64,000 nt of DNA from Haloarcula halobia (GTDB taxonomy: Archaea > Halobacteriota > Halobacteria > Halobacteriales > Haloarculaceae), in the NCBI RefSeq assembly GCF_029338255.1, contig NZ_CP119787.1, forward strand, positions 2,523,631-2,587,630, in the 5' to 3' direction. The notes under the pieces are model-generated. The model had not been told where the DNA came from. It did not search any database and worked only from the letters and a program-made list of their open reading frames with translations. Each line of letters begins with the position of its first letter. Within the stretch, counting starts at the first letter, position 1. Positions 50,781 through 59,517 of the stretch are shown in pieces. The position numbers and the translations under genes were made by a program.

Positions 50781-53491
50781 TAATTGACCGACACCTCCGA
50801 CGTCTGCCGGTCTTTCTTGATTGTGATCGTGTAGTCCGTCATCGAATCGAACGTCTGGTCGTGGCTAATGACCGTGAGTTGCTCGAAGCTATCCAGCTGT
50901 TTGAGCTGAGTGACGAGATTCCGCTTCTTTTGCCGGTCAAGGTTCGCCGTCGGTTCGTCCAAGAACGCGATCCCTACAGACGCTAACTGTTCGAGAATCG
51001 CCAGCCGCACCGCAAGTGCAGCTGCCATCTTCTCCCCGCCACTCAGCGTCGAAAACGACTTTCGGACATCAGCATCGTGCACGACGATCTCGTAGTCACT
51101 CGTCCACTCCAGCGTCTCAGCTGACGCGCCGCGAATCGACCGGAACAACTCATTCGCCCGGGATCCAATCCGGTCGGTGATGATCTCTCGCATCTTCGGC
51201 CCGGCCTCGCGGACGTTCTCCCGCACCCAGTCGGCGAACTGCTGGTCCGCTTTCAGCTCCTTCACCTGCTGGAGTTTCTCCTGGCGCTCCTCTAGCTTCT
51301 CCTCTAACTCCTCGATCGTTTCACGAACCTCCTCCAGGTTCTCCTCCTTATGCTCTAATGACCGCCGATCACCTGCCAGTTCCTCCCTGAGCTCCTCAAT
51401 GTCTGACTCCAGCGTCTCGAATCGCTCTTCATCGAACGACGCTTTCGTCTCCTCCAGTTCTGCCTCCGTCTCTTCGAGATTCGTTTCGAGGTCTGCAAGC
51501 TCGCTCTCCAGGTCTTCGACTCTCTCCTGCCGCTCCTCCACTTGCGACGCTTGCTGCTCGTACTTGATATACGTCTGATGTGCCGACTCCGTCTCTTCCA
51601 GCGTTTCCTGAACTTCCTCCAGCTCCTCATCTAACCCCTTGAACTGCTCTAACTCGTCTTCGATCCCCGCCAGCGCCGACTGTTCTTCCTCTAGTTCCGC
51701 CCGTTTTGCCTCCAACTTATCAGGGACATCAGCATGCTCCTTCACTCGGAATTCAGCAGTCTGGTACTCGTCGTACGCCTCCTCCAAGTCATCTCGCTCG
51801 GCTTCGAGGTCCGGGAGATCCGCCAATTCGTCTTTCAAGTCCGCTAACTCCGCTTCCAACGCTTCCTTATCGGCACGCAGGTCTTCGATCTCACCTTCCA
51901 ACGACTCGATTTTCTCCCGGTGCACAGAGAGCTTATCAAAACGCTGCTTGACCTCTCTCGCCGCGGTACGCTGCTCACGCAATGCATCAAGTTCCTCGGC
52001 GAGTTCTTCACGTTCGGTCTCGATTTCCTCGATCCGGGTTTCACGCTGTTCGATCGTCTTCGACCGGTGATCCTCGTCTAACGGGCGGTCACACGTCGGG
52101 CACGGGGCATCAGCATCCGCGTCACGCAACCTGTCCAGCTGTTCTTCAAGCCGCTCCCGCTCGCTCGCCAGTTGCTTCCGGTTCGCCTCCCGGTCGTTGA
52201 TCTCATCGGAGAGCACTTCCGGATCCGTCGTCGCTTCCCACTCGTCCTCTATCTCCGCAATCGTCTCCTCTTTCGCCTCGATCTCGCTCTCCTTCGATTC
52301 GATCTCCTCGGCCAACTGCTCGATTTCCTGCTCTAACGCCTCCACGTCGTCTTCGCGGTCTTTCAGCGACTCAATACGGTCATCGAGTTCCTCGTACCGC
52401 TCCTTCTCCGCTTCACGCGCCTCCAACGTCTCCCGAGCAGCCTCCAGTTCTTCCAAGTCCTCTTCCAGCTGTTCGACCTCGAATTCGATCGCCTGGATCG
52501 TATCTTCCTGTTCGTCTCGATCCTCAACGAGAGCGTCCCGTTCGGCCTTCTGTTCCTCTAACTCGTCCTGTCGTTCGCGCGCTTCCTTGTACCGGCTGTA
52601 CCCCTCGCGGTTCGCCTCGCACTTCTCCTGTGCCTCTTCGGCAGCCGCGAGTTCCTCCTTCGCCGTCTCCAAACTGTCTTTAGTCGAATCGATCTCCCCT
52701 TCCAGCGAGTCAGCTTCCTGGTCAAGGCGGTCGATATCCTCTTCAACGGCTTCCAGATTCTCGTACTCCGACTCTTTCTCCGTCAATTCGCCACTTTTCC
52801 GTTCGATTCGCGCTTCAATTGTCGCAACGTCATCGGCCAACGACTCCGCTTCCGCTCGCTCGTCCGGCAGCCCCTGTACCTCGCCGGTGAGCGTATCAAT
52901 GTCCCTACGGAGATCCTGCTGCTGACTCTCGATCGCGTCCGGCACGTCCTTGAGCGTCTCCCACGACTCCTCGTACGCATCCAGATTCAGGAGCGCATCG
53001 AACGTCGCCGTGCGATTCCGAGGCGTCTGCGAGAAGTCCGACAAGAATCGTGTCTGTGGCACCCCGATGCTGGAACTCCAGAGACTGCTGAGTTCGTCTC
53101 CATCTTCAACATCAAAGCGTACGCACAACCACTCCACCAACTGTTTCTTCGAATCGATGTCTTGATCGATCCACTCGTCAGCATCGGGATCATACCGGTG
53201 CACGCCGTACTTCGACCGGCCGACCGACCGAACAACTCGGTACCGTTCTATCCCGCTTTGCGTGTCCTGCTCGAACGTGACTTCGACAGTTCCCGAACTC
53301 GCGCCTTCCCGCAAGAACTCCTTGTTGTTGAACGGGAGCGAGTCGAACAACGCGAAACCGATGGCCTCCTGAATCGTCGATTTCCCCGCACCATTCTCAC
53401 CGAGAATCGCCGTCACGCCGCCTTCAATCGGCACGACAGTCCGATCCTCGTACGACTTGATGTCTTCCAACGCAACTTCCGTGATTCTCAT
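50780..53491 (-). CDS. rad50: Rad50-type SMC ATPase
   Basis: A 903-residue ABC ATPase with a long antiparallel coiled coil. The head has Walker A ILGENGAGKSTIQEAIG (about residues 30-46), the ABC signature TLSGGEKMAAALAVRLAILE (about 810) and Walker B GIAFLDEPTANLD (about 845). The zinc hook CPTCDRPLDE lies at the apex (about 462-465). Flanking coils are Glu/Arg/Lys heptads. With Mre11 it tethers and processes DNA ends. The start overlaps the mre11 stop (ATGA) and the stop overlaps the nurA start. Whether the genome has another Rad50 is not visible. Confidence 0.95.
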   Translation of the reverse strand: MRITEVALEDIKSYEDRTVVPIEGGVTAILGENGAGKSTIQEAIGFALFDSLPFNNKEFLREGASSGTVEVTFEQDTQSGIERYRVVRSVGRSKYGVHRYDPDADEWIDQDIDSKKQLVEWLCVRFDVEDGDELSSLWSSSIGVPQTRFLSDFSQTPRNRTATFDALLNLDAYEESWETLKDVPDAIESQQQDLRRDIDTLTGEVQGLPDERAEAESLADDVATIEARIERKSGELTEKESEYENLEAVEEDIDRLDQEADSLEGEIDSTKDSLETAKEELAAAEEAQEKCEANREGYSRYKEARERQDELEEQKAERDALVEDRDEQEDTIQAIEFEVEQLEEDLEELEAARETLEAREAEKERYEELDDRIESLKDREDDVEALEQEIEQLAEEIESKESEIEAKEETIAEIEDEWEATTDPEVLSDEINDREANRKQLASERERLEEQLDRLRDADADAPCPTCDRPLDEDHRSKTIEQRETRIEEIETEREELAEELDALREQRTAAREVKQRFDKLSVHREKIESLEGEIEDLRADKEALEAELADLKDELADLPDLEAERDDLEEAYDEYQTAEFRVKEHADVPDKLEAKRAELEEEQSALAGIEDELEQFKGLDEELEEVQETLEETESAHQTYIKYEQQASQVEERQERVEDLESELADLETNLEETEAELEETKASFDEERFETLESDIEELREELAGDRRSLEHKEENLEEVRETIEELEEKLEERQEKLQQVKELKADQQFADWVRENVREAGPKMREIITDRIGSRANELFRSIRGASAETLEWTSDYEIVVHDADVRKSFSTLSGGEKMAAALAVRLAILEQLASVGIAFLDEPTANLDRQKKRNLVTQLKQLDSFEQLTVISHDQTFDSMTDYTITIKKDRQTSEVSVN

Positions 53492-55005
53492 TGTTCTACC
53501 ACCTCTCCTGCCTCCGTCTCAACGTCTGCTTCGTCGCCGCCCGTCGTGTCAACGGACGCCTCTTCGTCCGTTTCGGCATCGGCAAACGGGTCTTCCTCGA
53601 TATCCAGCACCACGTCGTCCGCCAAGTCCGGGAACAACTCCTGCCGCGCCGAACTCACCGAGTCACGAATATCCTCGACGGCTTCGTCAGCCTGCGCCAT
53701 CTGATGAGCATTCCCTAACACGTCAGCGACATCGCCTGCATGATCATCGTAGATCGATTCCTTCGTAATCGTCTCGAAGACACGGTGTTCTAACGCAGCC
53801 GTGTTCAGCTGCCCATCTTTGAACACCTCGTCCTCGTCAATCTCCGAGAGAAGTTGCTGCACGTTCGCCGTCCGAATCCCTGTATTCACCTGCACGTACA
53901 ACGCGTCGCACGCATCTTCCACCCACGCCGCAAGTTCATCCGTTCGGAAATCCCCACGGCTAAACTGCAACGTGCCCGTGAACCGAAGATCGATAATCGG
54001 TTCTCGCGGCTCGCCTTGTGCCGTGAACTCGTCCTGACTGCAGTACTCTGTCAACGCAGCCTGCTCATCCCGAACGTGCTCCTGAAACGCGGTTTCGAGA
54101 TCACCGGGTGACTCATGCGCCGTCACGTCGAATTCAATTCGGTAGTACGGCCGTCGCTTCGTCAGATGATGCTCCACGTCGAACCCAACCGCGTCACCAC
54201 CAGCCCCGGAGCCTCCGACGTCAAGCGCGACCGAGTAGTAGCCATGCTCCCACTCAGGTCGCCCTTCCCGCGTGTTATGCGCTTCCGGTGACCCAGGATT
54301 GTATATCCACTCGCCCGACTCGTACCGCTTGTGAATGTGCCCAAGCGCCAGGTAATCCACCACCTCTTTCACGTCCCGCAGTTCGCCGTGGGTTACTGTC
54401 CCGCCGAGCGTCGGCACCTCATCTTCCATCCCGAAATGCGCCAGCAACACAGTCCACGCCGGTTCCTCATGCATCTCATTCGTCTCTTTGATCCCCTTCG
54501 CCACCTGCTGGAGCGCCTGGTCTGTCTTCGCACCGCGCCACTGCAGGCCGAACACGCGAATCGGCCCGTCTACGTCCGCGACATCAATATCATAAAACCC
54601 TGCAGACTGCCCCGGCTCTTCCGGATCGTACGGGTTGAGCCACGCTGTCTCCGGATCCGCATTCAGTTCCGCCTGCAAAAACACGATGTGTCCGCGCTGA
54701 TGCAGGTAATTCAACCACGTCACGTCACGCGGCGTCAGGTTCTCATCGTGATTCCCACGCGAGACTAACACCGGCACCTCATCAGGTATCCGTTCGAGTT
54801 CCTGTTCGATCTGATGCAGGATCTTCGGCCGTAAATCCCGCGAGTGGAACAGGTCACCCGGTAATAGAATCGCGTCTGTCCCGCGCTCCTCGATCATCTC
54901 TCGGAACGCAGCACGCGTGGTCGATACCATGTCATCCTCGCGTTGTTTCAATCCATACTGTCGATGGCCAAGGTGCGTATCAGCGATGTGCGTGAGTGTC
55001 AACAT
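53488..55005 (-). CDS. mre11: Mre11 DNA double-strand break nuclease
   Basis: A 505-residue calcineurin-like phosphoesterase. Metal-binding motifs appear in order: HIADTHLGHRQYG (Asp9, His11), LPGDLFHSRDL, VSRGNHDEN, VLLAHFGMEDE and LALGHIHKRY. The C-terminal half contains the capping and Rad50-binding regions and a very acidic tail. It is the first gene of the mre11-rad50-nurA-HAS-herA run. AATAAGT about 25 bp upstream of the ATG (near 55026-55032) is a likely TATA box. It differs from a typical single-copy repair locus in being in the tRNA-Val island. Confidence 0.95.
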   Translation of the reverse strand: MLTLTHIADTHLGHRQYGLKQREDDMVSTTRAAFREMIEERGTDAILLPGDLFHSRDLRPKILHQIEQELERIPDEVPVLVSRGNHDENLTPRDVTWLNYLHQRGHIVFLQAELNADPETAWLNPYDPEEPGQSAGFYDIDVADVDGPIRVFGLQWRGAKTDQALQQVAKGIKETNEMHEEPAWTVLLAHFGMEDEVPTLGGTVTHGELRDVKEVVDYLALGHIHKRYESGEWIYNPGSPEAHNTREGRPEWEHGYYSVALDVGGSGAGGDAVGFDVEHHLTKRRPYYRIEFDVTAHESPGDLETAFQEHVRDEQAALTEYCSQDEFTAQGEPREPIIDLRFTGTLQFSRGDFRTDELAAWVEDACDALYVQVNTGIRTANVQQLLSEIDEDEVFKDGQLNTAALEHRVFETITKESIYDDHAGDVADVLGNAHQMAQADEAVEDIRDSVSSARQELFPDLADDVVLDIEEDPFADAETDEEASVDTTGGDEADVETEAGEVVEQ

Positions 55006-55261
55006 TATCAGTGTATCGTGGAGGGTACTTATTCAGCCAAGCGTGCTACCAAATCACGGGCCTGAAAGTATGTGACTACGTGTAACCGGACGGCTATTAA
55101 ACATCAGTCAACCAGGGTGAAAGTGGAACAGGGACGACATACAGCATAGTTATCCATACGGGTGTTCAGAAATCAAAAATATTGGAGTCTCTAAGCTCTC
55201 TACTTTCACTTTGGATGGCTCGCCTTCTTACGAATCGTCGCTGTAATAGTAACATAGACGT

Positions 55262-55552
55262 ATGACCTCCAAGATCTGCCAAGCAATCCAGCAAAACCGC
55301 GTAATCGAATTCCGCTACGACGGTCATTACCGAAAAGTCGAACCGTACTGTCACGGCACCAGCAAACGCGGCAAAGAATCAGTAAGAGGGTATCAGGTCG
55401 CAGGAGGAAGCAACTCTCGCAGTATCCCGTTCTGGCGACTCTTCACGGTCGCAAAGATCGGAGATCTAAGCCTCACCGACGAAACATTCCAAGGAAACCG
55501 ACCAGCATACAACCCGAACGATAAGGATCTACGCGTCCACTGTAACATCTAA
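55262..55552 (+). CDS. Stand-alone WYL-like domain protein
   Basis: A 96-residue protein reads ICQAIQQNRVIEFRYDGHYR, then KVEPYCHGTSKRGKESVRGY and RSIPFWRLFTVAKIGDLSLT. The pattern (A-I, F-x-Y, R-x-V-x-P, R-G-Y, W-R-L-F) is that of a WYL domain, a ligand- or nucleic-acid-sensing fold common in regulators of defence systems. There is no attached helix-turn-helix, so it probably acts as a sensor or binds another protein. It is divergent from mre11 and precedes a truncated gene on the same strand. Confidence 0.65.
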   Translation: MTSKICQAIQQNRVIEFRYDGHYRKVEPYCHGTSKRGKESVRGYQVAGGSNSRSIPFWRLFTVAKIGDLSLTDETFQGNRPAYNPNDKDLRVHCNI

Positions 55553-55593
55553 CTCGGATTCTCAACGACCAATTTCCGCTTAGCACATCCAGA

Positions 55594-55600
55594 TTTATAC
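55594..55600 (+). promoter_or_regulatory. TATA box for the truncated gene
   Basis: TTTATAC lies 27-33 bp before ATG 55627, which implies a real leaderless start even though the gene is cut short. Confidence 0.6.
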
Positions 55601-55626
55601 TTGCCACGAGTCTAATCTCAAACACG

Positions 55627-55779
55627 ATGGCACCGTCCTACGTGAGCCGGGGTTCAGATGTCGATGAAGAACTCGCGGAGCGGCTGATTCAGCGTGTACA
55701 AGAGGATCCCGCAAAACCGTGGACTATCTTAGAAGATTTCATCGGCATCACTCTCTGTCCAGTTCGTATCGTAGCTTGA
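55627..55779 (+). pseudogene. Truncated gene, 50 codons left
   Basis: A 50-codon frame starts MAPSYVSRGSDVDEELAERL and continues with natural, acidic composition through about residue 37 (KPWTILEDFI). It then runs into the antisense 3' end of the glycosylase gene and stops. The 51-bp overlap on the opposite strand suggests that the 3' part was replaced when the glycosylase segment arrived. A good TATA box remains. Family unknown. Confidence 0.45.
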
Positions 55780-56526
55780 GAACACTGCGGCGTCGAAGAC
55801 ACAGGGGAGCACATCGGCTGTTGCACAGCCGTCTTGAACGATGTCCATGATGAAGTGGTAATACTCCGGCGTGCTGAGTCCTGACCCGGAAACGTGGTAG
55901 GGAAGATCGAAGTTCTTGTTCAGCCATTTCGTGATACGAGAGTCAAGTGGAATCTCGAACCTTGTCAGACCGAGGATCTGGAGGATGTTCCGCGCTTGCT
56001 TTGACCCTACTCTGTGGAGTCCATCACCAGCGAGTCGCTCGGACAGGTATGTCGCTGCTTCTCGCTCGGTCCCGGGATCGCCGGCTTTCGGCTCCCGGGT
56101 TCGAGCCTCAAGCAATAACTCTAGTTCACTCCACAGTTCGTCCCACCCTCCAGAGTCCAGACGTTCGAGATTCGTCTCACAGGCGTCACCGATGTTGTTG
56201 TAGTACCGAATCCCTCCGTGTTCTTCGAGCGTCTCGGAAACGAATCCGCTGACGTCATCGACATCCCGACACTGATCGAGACTCACCGTCTGAATTTTGT
56301 TCTTCAGAAATTTGGAGACGTGACTGTCCGGTCCTGAGCGCTGCTGGGAGGTGAGTAGTGCTGCGAGATGGGCATTCCAGAACTGATCCGGAGTGATTTC
56401 GATCTCGGCATTGCTCACGTTCTGTTCCCGTCGTTTCTGCACAAATGGGTCGTCTTCTTGGTTGGAGATTATCTCAAGAACGTTGTCGATTTCCTCGTCC
56501 GAGAACGTCCATTCGACCTGAGCCAT
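55729..56526 (-). CDS. HhH-GPD-like DNA glycosylase
   Basis: A 265-residue all-helical protein. VGSKQARNILQILGLTRFEI (about residues 172-191) is a helix-hairpin-helix with a lysine in the position used by bifunctional glycosylase/lyases. PLDSRITKWLN follows, supplying the catalytic-type aspartate. The N-terminal half (NEDDPFVQKRREQNVSNAEI type) is divergent from house-keeping glycosylases. It would cut the base-sugar bond of damaged or modified bases. It is divergent from a GmrSD-like restriction gene (103 bp between starts), which suggests shared control. Start MAQVEWTF is preferred over an extended frame. Confidence 0.7.
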   Translation of the reverse strand: MAQVEWTFSDEEIDNVLEIISNQEDDPFVQKRREQNVSNAEIEITPDQFWNAHLAALLTSQQRSGPDSHVSKFLKNKIQTVSLDQCRDVDDVSGFVSETLEEHGGIRYYNNIGDACETNLERLDSGGWDELWSELELLLEARTREPKAGDPGTEREAATYLSERLAGDGLHRVGSKQARNILQILGLTRFEIPLDSRITKWLNKNFDLPYHVSGSGLSTPEYYHFIMDIVQDGCATADVLPCVFDAAVFSSYDTNWTESDADEIF

Positions 56527-56629
56527 ACGCATCCGTCTTATCCACCGCCGAAAAATCTGTTGAGGATGCTTTAACTCCAGTAGCGTGATTCCCACAGGAA
56601 CTTTCTGCCTTCTCTGAGCAATCAGGTGT

Positions 56630-58759
56630 ATGGAATCGGGAAAGAAATCGTTAGAAGAACTGACGACAGCAGGGGTGTTCCACGTTCCGGAGTACCAGCG
56701 GTACTACTCGTGGACCGAGCCGGAGTGGGACGACCTCTGGACTGACCTCTACACGCTACCTCCGGACAAGCAGCACTACTTCGGGACGATCATCATCCAG
56801 AAGACGGATGAAACGGAAAGCGGTGGGAGTACTGGTGGATACGGCTCTTCTAGAGAGAAACCGATCAACCTCCTCATCGATGGCCAACAACGCCTCACCT
56901 CGCTTGCGTTGCTGGTGCGCTCAATGACGGAGTGTCTGGAGGATATCGCACCGGAAACGGATCACGAGGCCGAGATACTCAGCGACGTCGAAGAGATGCG
57001 CGAGACGCTTCTTGTTGAGGACAACATCTATCAGCTCCAATTACTTGACGAGGAGGACAACAAGTACCTCGAATGGTTGCTTACCGGGCACGACGTTCAC
57101 GAGCCAGAGCGCCCGTCTCAGCGGAAGATGATCGAGGCGAAGGAATACTTCGACGAGCAACTCGATAATCTCACTGCGTCCCCTGATGTTAATCCTGTAG
57201 ACGTCGCCACCGAACTCAAACAGCTCTGGGAGACCATCCTCGAACTCGAACTGATGGTGTACGTCGTTGACGCAGCCAACCCGGAGAAGGCGACACTCAT
57301 ATTCGACAGCGTCAACGATCGCGGTCGGTCCCTCTCAACGTTCGACAAGACGAAGTCCTTCCTGATGCGGATGGCCTACCTCGCTGCGGCCGACGAAGGT
57401 GAGGCCCAAGCAACCATTCGCCGCATTCGGCAGTCCTTCGGAGAGATGTACAACGATCACCAGACGATGCTGGAGTCACCGTACATCACCGACATCAGCG
57501 ACGATGCGGTCCAGCGGTACCACTTCATCTCGTACTTCGACTGGTCAAACTCCGACGAGTACAGCGATCCCGCCTTCCTCACCGAACTGAAAGAACACAT
57601 TCGCACGCTTCGAAGGGAAGACTCTCAAGCGTGCTTGGAATACATCCGCGACTACACCAACAGCTTAGAGCGCGGGTTCAACGCGTTAGCGAAAGTACTC
57701 GACCGTACTGACGACGACGACATCTCGACGCTTGTCCAGCGGATACATCGCCTGCGTCATGCGACGAAGTTCTACCCGCTGCTCCTCAAAGCCTGGCCGA
57801 ACCTCGATGAGGACGGGAGACAGGAGCTTCTGAACGCGATTGAGACGTACATCTTCCGCGTCTACTCTATTGGGAACCATCGGAGCCACACTGGTGAATC
57901 CAGCCTTTACGTCCGCACTCGGAACCTCAGCAAGGACAGCCCTGCCGATGTCTGGGTGAGCAAAGTCGTCTCCCTGATGAACCGATACGAGGACGACTCG
58001 CAATTCCGACGGTCACTGTCCGCTGCAGACCTCTACTCGAAAGCAAGCTCACAGGACCTTCGGTACCTCTTCTACTTCTACAACGAACACCGAGCTGACG
58101 AGAAGGGTGAACGTGGGGGCCCGACGCTCTCGGAAGCAATGAGCAACGAATACACGGTCGAACACATCTGGCCACAGAGTCCCGACGAACTCCCGATCCA
58201 GGATGCCGACGAGTATCCGAGTCCCGAAGCTCGGTATGATGCATATGTTCACCGGCTCGGGAACCTCACGTTGGCAAGCAGATCGTGGAACTCGAAATGG
58301 GGGAACGCTGCGTTCGAGACAAAGCGCGACGACGGGTACGTAGAGTCGAAGCTCTGGGTTCAGTGGGACATCCAGGACAACTACGACGAGTGGTCCGTCG
58401 AAAATATCGAGAACCGCGAAGAGGCGATAATCGAGTTTGTTCTCAAAGAGTGGGCGACGCCTGAGACACGTCTTGGCGGTGTTGAAGAACCTGCAGACGC
58501 CCTTGACCGGCTTACGACGGAGGAACAGTTCGTCCTCAAGGCACTCCGCCAGAACACCGGCGGCGCGGTTCGTCGTGTCATCCACGGAGATGTGTGCGAA
58601 CTTCCCGATTCACCGTTCACGGAACCAAATTCGAACGGTACAGAGCGAAACGAGGTGGGTTCGATTCTGAGTCGCCTCCAGAACGTTGGTCTCGCCGAGC
58701 AGAACAAGCATACCTGGTCACCCACCGACGAGGCACTTACCGTGGAGGCCCCCACCTAA
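56630..58759 (+). CDS. GmrSD-like type IV restriction enzyme (DUF262-DUF1524)
   Basis: A 709-residue protein. The DUF262 domain carries FHVPEYQRYYSWTEPEW (about residues 17-33) and NLLIDGQQRLTSLALL (about 82-97), the ParB-like NTP-binding motifs. A helical middle leads to the DUF1524 HNH-like nuclease, with YTVEHIWPQ (about 508-516) and HRLGNLTLASRSWNSKWGN. A C-terminal winged-helix-like segment (about 640-709) completes it. GmrSD enzymes cleave DNA with glucosylated hydroxymethylcytosine; other DUF262/DUF1524 proteins act against different viruses. Its substrate in haloarchaea is unknown. It is divergent from the glycosylase gene. Confidence 0.88.
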   Translation: MESGKKSLEELTTAGVFHVPEYQRYYSWTEPEWDDLWTDLYTLPPDKQHYFGTIIIQKTDETESGGSTGGYGSSREKPINLLIDGQQRLTSLALLVRSMTECLEDIAPETDHEAEILSDVEEMRETLLVEDNIYQLQLLDEEDNKYLEWLLTGHDVHEPERPSQRKMIEAKEYFDEQLDNLTASPDVNPVDVATELKQLWETILELELMVYVVDAANPEKATLIFDSVNDRGRSLSTFDKTKSFLMRMAYLAAADEGEAQATIRRIRQSFGEMYNDHQTMLESPYITDISDDAVQRYHFISYFDWSNSDEYSDPAFLTELKEHIRTLRREDSQACLEYIRDYTNSLERGFNALAKVLDRTDDDDISTLVQRIHRLRHATKFYPLLLKAWPNLDEDGRQELLNAIETYIFRVYSIGNHRSHTGESSLYVRTRNLSKDSPADVWVSKVVSLMNRYEDDSQFRRSLSAADLYSKASSQDLRYLFYFYNEHRADEKGERGGPTLSEAMSNEYTVEHIWPQSPDELPIQDADEYPSPEARYDAYVHRLGNLTLASRSWNSKWGNAAFETKRDDGYVESKLWVQWDIQDNYDEWSVENIENREEAIIEFVLKEWATPETRLGGVEEPADALDRLTTEEQFVLKALRQNTGGAVRRVIHGDVCELPDSPFTEPNSNGTERNEVGSILSRLQNVGLAEQNKHTWSPTDEALTVEAPT

Positions 58760-58769
58760 CGCCCGGTTT

Positions 58770-58806
58770 CTGCGAGCCGTCTAAACCTCGCAGTCCGAGT
58801 TTTCCT
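58770..58806 (+). terminator. Possible terminator after the GmrSD-like gene
   Basis: CTGCGAG (58770-58776) and CTCGCAG (58787-58793) form a 7-bp stem with a 10-base loop, followed by a T-rich stretch (GAGTTTTCCTT). The hairpin is clear; its activity in an archaeon is uncertain. Confidence 0.4.
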
Positions 58807-58891
58807 TGTGCCCGTGATTGATGTGATGGATTATCACGCGTGTCGAAGATTTATTCTGCCCCAGCCAATCGCCTGTAAATGAACCGACCGC

Positions 58892-59173
58892 TTAGTCGTC
58901 GTTCGCCTGGCTTGCTTGGAGATCTCGGATGAGCTGAGCAGCTTCTGACGCGACATAGTCGTACCCGCCTTCGATAGCCAGCCCCGCTGTTTGTCCCATC
59001 GCCTTCTCCATATGCCCTATGTAGGCCTGCCCGGAATCCACAGTGCTACCAGCACGGAATAACGCACCTCGCGGTCCGCCTAATTCCATTCCTTTCTGTT
59101 CTTCTAACTCTACGATGATGTCTTTTGCTTCGTCAAGTTTCTGTACTCGGACGCTTGCGTTTGTTTCTTGCAT
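58892..59173 (-). CDS. Hypothetical protein, 93 aa
   Basis: A 93-residue helical protein starts MQETNASVRVQKLDEAKDII and includes GGPRGALFRAGSTVDSGQAY and AIEGGYDYVASEAAQLIRDL. Glycine-rich loops alternate with helices. I do not recognise a family. A TATA-like box about 34-42 bp upstream supports expression. It converges with the GmrSD-like gene. Confidence 0.55.
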   Translation of the reverse strand: MQETNASVRVQKLDEAKDIIVELEEQKGMELGGPRGALFRAGSTVDSGQAYIGHMEKAMGQTAGLAIEGGYDYVASEAAQLIRDLQASQANDD

Positions 59174-59517
59174 TGGTTCGACCCGAACAGGTTGAGACTC
59201 TACCCAGTTTAAAAACCTTGGCTCTCAGGCGTTCCAGGCACCAGATAAAACGCAAACAGATGGTTCCCTACAGTTTTGACCACGGAAGAGATGGCACGGA
59301 AATACCGAATACACCATCTAAAGCGCCCGGAACGTCGGTTTCCGCAATCCAACATAATATCGCCCGCATTTGAGCGGGAGACTCAAAGGAGCAGAGTGAT
59401 CAACAATGGAAATTACGGAATCGCTGTAGAGATCCCACACGAGGATTGTTAAGCGTTCCCGGATACTCACTTGTAATCAGTTAACAACTATTATGCAAAC
59501 AGATGCCTTGTTGACGG
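59174..59517. other. 344-bp intergenic region with two divergent promoters
   Basis: No gene is seen. The left end holds the promoter of the 93-residue gene (59207-59215). The right end has an AT-rich stretch with TTATG about 26 bp before the rhomboid ATG. No repeats or RNA-like structure stand out in between. Confidence 0.5.
59207..59215 (-). promoter_or_regulatory. TATA-like box for the 93-aa gene
   Basis: Minus-strand TTTTTAAAC lies 34-42 bp before ATG 59173, leaving room for a leader of about ten bases. Confidence 0.5.

Noticed and set aside
55166..55354. 62-codon minus-strand frame opposite the WYL-like gene
   Set aside because: It is antisense to the WYL-like gene and has no supporting signal.
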